A DNA stretch of 64,000 nt, from positions 434,001 to 498,000 of the forward strand of contig NZ_SMFX01000001.1 in NCBI RefSeq assembly GCF_004339085.1. The letters run 5' to 3'. This DNA comes from Thiogranum longum (lineage in GTDB: Bacteria > Pseudomonadota > Gammaproteobacteria > DSM-19610). Shown piece after piece: positions 56,485 to 64,000 of this stretch. Every line of letters begins with the position of its first letter. Positions within the stretch are counted from its first letter, which is position 1. Position numbers and translations under genes: made by a program. The notes under the pieces were generated by a model. That model did not search any database. It was not told where the DNA came from and saw only the letters and a program-made list of their open reading frames with translations.

Positions 56485-57180
56485 ATGGCCAAACTGAGCA
56501 AGCGAGAAAAGTTGATCAATGAAAAGATCGAGCCGGGCAAGGTGTACCCGGCCGAGGAGGCGCTGACCCTGCTGGGTGAGCTGCCGAAAGCCAAATTTAA
56601 CGAGTCTGTCGATATCAGCGTTAATCTCGGTGTCGACCCGCGCAAGTCTGACCAGGTGGTGCGTAGCTCCACGGTATTGCCAAACGGTACCGGCAAGACA
56701 GTGCGTGTTGCGGTATTTGCCCAGGGCGCCAATGCTGATGCTGCCAAAGAAGCTGGCGCGGATATTGTCGGCATGGATGATCTCGCAGAAGAAGTGAAGA
56801 AAGGCAATATGGACTTCGATGTGGTGATTGCCAGTCCCGACGCCATGCGCGTGGTGGGACAGCTGGGCCAGATCCTGGGTCCGCGCGGCCTGATGCCGAA
56901 TCCCAAGGTGGGGACGGTTTCGCCTGATGTGGCGGCAGCTGTAAAGAATGCCAAGGCCGGGCAGGTGCGTTACCGCACCGACAAGGCCGGCATCATTCAT
57001 TGTTCTATCGGCAAGGCAGATTTTGCCGTGGGTGACCTGAAGGAAAACCTGCAGGCCCTGCTGACCGACCTGAACAAGCTGAAACCCGCCTCTGCCAAGG
57101 GCGTATACATGAAGAAGCTTACCGTTTCGACGACCATGGGTCCCGGTCTGCAGATTGACCCTGCGTCACTGGAACTGTAA
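56485..57180 (+). CDS. rplA: 50S ribosomal protein L1
   Basis: A 231-residue protein with [27 protein letters not shown]-like blocks such as [22 protein letters not shown] (split in two), the [18 protein letters not shown] signature and [17 protein letters not shown]1 binds 23S rRNA and represses the L11-L1 operon in E. coli by binding its leader; a comparable site upstream of rplK was not located. Confidence 0.98.
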   Translation: MAKLSKREKLINEKIEPGKVYPAEEALTLLGELPKAKFNESVDISVNLGVDPRKSDQVVRSSTVLPNGTGKTVRVAVFAQGANADAAKEAGADIVGMDDLAEEVKKGNMDFDVVIASPDAMRVVGQLGQILGPRGLMPNPKVGTVSPDVAAAVKNAKAGQVRYRTDKAGIIHCSIGKADFAVGDLKENLQALLTDLNKLKPASAKGVYMKKLTVSTTMGPGLQIDPASLEL

Positions 57181-57185
57181 CGCTT

Positions 57186-57400
57186 TAAACGAATTTGACG
57201 CTGCCCGGTGTAACCGGGAAGCCGTCAAAGACCGCAGGTGCCGAAAGGCTTAATCATCAGGTGAAAATCTGATAGCCGGCGCAGATGGCGTAACCCGAAC
57301 AAGTTTTTTCTTGTCGAGGTCGCCGCAACCGGTGTTCGTGCCTTACCGGGCCGAATACCGTTAACAGTAGGTCGGGTGATTTTGATCCGGCTTATGGAGG
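57186..57400 (+). promoter_or_regulatory. L10 leader (ribosomal protein operon autoregulatory RNA)
   Basis: The 227-base gap between rplA and rplJ carries the conserved L10-leader features: a stem region with CCGTCAAAGACCGCAGGTG, a kink-turn-like GAAAGGCTTAATCATCAGG part and GATAGCCGGCGCAGATGGCG. In E. coli the L10-(L7/L12)4 complex binds this RNA to repress rplJL. A hairpin around AAGTTTTTTCTT lies further downstream. Confidence 0.75.
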
Positions 57401-57407
57401 TAAACAG

Positions 57408-57935
57408 GTGGCACTAAGTCTTGAACAGAAAAAGGCTGTAGTTTCAGAAGTTGCTGTTATCGCCAAACAGGCGCATTCAGCCGTTGCTGCCGAGTACAGT
57501 GGTCTTACCGTCGAAGAAATGACCGACCTGCGTGTGATGGCGCGTGATGGTGGGGTATATCTTCGTGTGGTCAAGAACACGCTGGCCAAACGTGCCGTTG
57601 AAGGTACGGATTTCGAGTGCATGAAGGATGGTCTGGTCGGACCGCTGTTGCTGGCTTTCTCCCAGGAGGAACCCGGTGCGGCAGCGCGACTGGTCAAGAA
57701 CTTCGCGAAAGAGCACGACAAACTCGTACCCAGACTGGTGTCGTTTGGCGGTGAAATGCTCGCCGCATCGGATCTGGACCGTCTGGCCAGCATGCCGACC
57801 CGTGATCAGGCAATTGCCCTGTTGATGGCGGTCATGAAGGCGCCGACCGAAAAGCTGGTCCGTACCCTCAACGAGGTGCCGGGCAAGCTGGTTCGTACGG
57901 TGGCGGCAGTTCGCGATCAGAAACAGTCAGCCTAA
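57408..57935 (+). CDS. rplJ: 50S ribosomal protein L10
   Basis: A 175-residue stalk-base protein. It starts at GTG 57408 behind ATGGAGG. LSLEQKKAVVSEVAVIAKQ, EMTDLRVMARDGGVYLRVVKNTL and GLVGPLLLAF are family blocks; the C-terminal helix PTEKLVRTLNEVPGKLVRTV anchors the L7/L12 dimers. Expression is controlled through the upstream leader. Confidence 0.97.
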   Translation: MALSLEQKKAVVSEVAVIAKQAHSAVAAEYSGLTVEEMTDLRVMARDGGVYLRVVKNTLAKRAVEGTDFECMKDGLVGPLLLAFSQEEPGAAARLVKNFAKEHDKLVPRLVSFGGEMLAASDLDRLASMPTRDQAIALLMAVMKAPTEKLVRTLNEVPGKLVRTVAAVRDQKQSA

Positions 57936-57992
57936 ATCTTTATTTAAAATTTATTTTGCCTGACACAGGCAAGTATTCAGGAGTTTGCAATT

Positions 57993-58370
57993 ATGGCAGC
58001 GTCTCAAGAAGAAATTCTGGAAACCATTTCCAACATGAGTGTCATGGAGGTCGTTGATCTGATCTCTGCGATGGAAGAAAAATTCGGTGTATCGGCCGCC
58101 GCTGCAGTCGCAGCAGCTCCGGCAGCAGCTGGCGATGCCGGCGCCGCCGCAGAAGAGCAGACCGAGTTTGACGTGATAATGACCAGCTTTGGTGCCAACA
58201 AGGTTTCCGTTATCAAGGCTGTTCGTGCTATCACAGGCCTCGGTCTGAAGGAAGCCAAAGAACTGGTTGAGGGTGCACCTTCCCCGATCAAGGAAGGCGC
58301 TTCCAAGGACGAAGCCGAAGATATCAAGAAGCAGCTCGAAGAAGCCGGCGCCAGCGTCGAGGTCAAGTAA
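57993..58370 (+). CDS. rplL: 50S ribosomal protein L7/L12
   Basis: A 125-residue stalk protein. The N-terminal dimerisation helices ([24 protein letters not shown]) lead to an Ala-rich hinge (about 35-56) and the C-terminal factor-binding domain [20 protein letters not shown] and [21 protein letters not shown] strong inverted repeat lies between it and rpoB. Confidence 0.98.
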   Translation: MAASQEEILETISNMSVMEVVDLISAMEEKFGVSAAAAVAAAPAAAGDAGAAAEEQTEFDVIMTSFGANKVSVIKAVRAITGLGLKEAKELVEGAPSPIKEGASKDEAEDIKKQLEEAGASVEVK

Positions 58371-58488
58371 GTACCTCGATGCCCGCAGGGCTGAAGCGAC
58401 AGTCTGTAGTTGGCCTTGTGCTGACTGCATGATCGGGATGGCTGGTAGCGAGTTTTCGCTGCCGGCCTTTTCCCGCTTTTACAAAGCA

Positions 58489-58528
58489 GGTTGTTGAAAG
58501 CCGCCGGAAACGGTGATTTTCAACAACC
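58489..58528. promoter_or_regulatory. Perfect 11-bp inverted repeat in the rplL-rpoB spacer
   Basis: GGTTGTTGAAA (58489-58499) and TTTCAACAACC (58518-58528) flank an 18-base loop. A smaller hairpin AGCGA/TCGCT lies at 58447-58460. The 216-base spacer carries the attenuator and an RNase III cut in E. coli; a similar role is likely here. Confidence 0.6.
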
Positions 58529-58586
58529 GCTGGAAATACCGGGGCCTGATGGCAGGCTCTGCTCATTACGACCAAGAGGAACACCA

Positions 58587-64000
<5,414 letters not shown>

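Overview
The window reads as ordinary chromosome of a free-living, respiring gammaproteobacterium of moderately high GC. The signs are an E. coli/Pseudomonas-type gene content and order: trpGDC followed by crp/vfr, an OsmC gene, speD and coq7 (as around vfr in Pseudomonas); rhlB divergent from trxA-rho; ybeD-lipB-lipA; and the tRNA-tuf-secE-nusG-rplKAJL-rpoBC cluster. E. coli-type SpeD, Rho, TrxA, RhlB, XthA, ZapE, Uup, YcgL, DUF2333 and DUF3301 genes agree. I cannot name the genus. No prophage, insertion sequence, CRISPR array or integron was seen, so most of the window is housekeeping DNA with islands of poorly known conserved genes.

Layout. 1-3334: end of the tryptophan operon (trpE fragment, trpG, trpD, trpC). 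3331-7123: crp on the minus strand with a textbook CRP site, then OsmC, VOC, speD, coq7 and a gamma carbonic anhydrase, closed by a composite inverted repeat. 7148-10413: rho and trxA (minus) and rhlB (plus). 10580-16288: type II secretion genes gspC-D-E-F only. 16385-22304: small conserved genes, a uracil-DNA glycosylase relative, ybeD-lipB-lipA, then a two-gene unit joining a glycosyltransferase-like protein to a VTC2/GDPGP1-like GDP-hexose phosphorylase homologue, and ycgL. 22326-30746: orphan MlaC-like protein, xthA, a PreP-like M16 protease, zapE, DUF2914, a membrane-anchored low-complexity protein and a PilZ protein. 30834-36420: secreted and small conserved proteins, among them a DUF465/YdcH gene with no standard start codon, DUF3301, DUF481, a MbcA/ParS/Xre-like protein next to a six-cysteine protein, and a CPA2 antiporter. 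36543-41772: RND efflux pair plus DUF2333 in one overlapping operon. 41782-52928: Uup, a membrane/HhH protein, cupin, MBL hydrolase, Mug glycosylase, a broken PAS histidine kinase, EamA transporter, lipoprotein, YugP-like protease, YbaK domain protein and Ugd. 53140-64000: three tRNAs, tuf, tRNA-Trp, secE, nusG, L11/L1/L10/L7-L12 genes and rpoB/rpoC (rpoC runs off the end).

Main points for a second look: a one-base deletion that breaks tuf near 54404; a tandem-PAS sensor kinase broken at the PAS1/PAS2 junction near 47000; a 61-residue insertion in the RNA polymerase beta subunit; the YdcH-family gene that seems to start at AUC; the glycosyltransferase/GDP-hexose phosphorylase-like pair; the MbcA/ParS-like gene paired with a zinc-ribbon-like protein instead of a RES toxin; and perfect or composite inverted repeats at 7055-7123, 55973-55999 and 58489-58528. 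All function calls are from reading the sequence; no database search was run.
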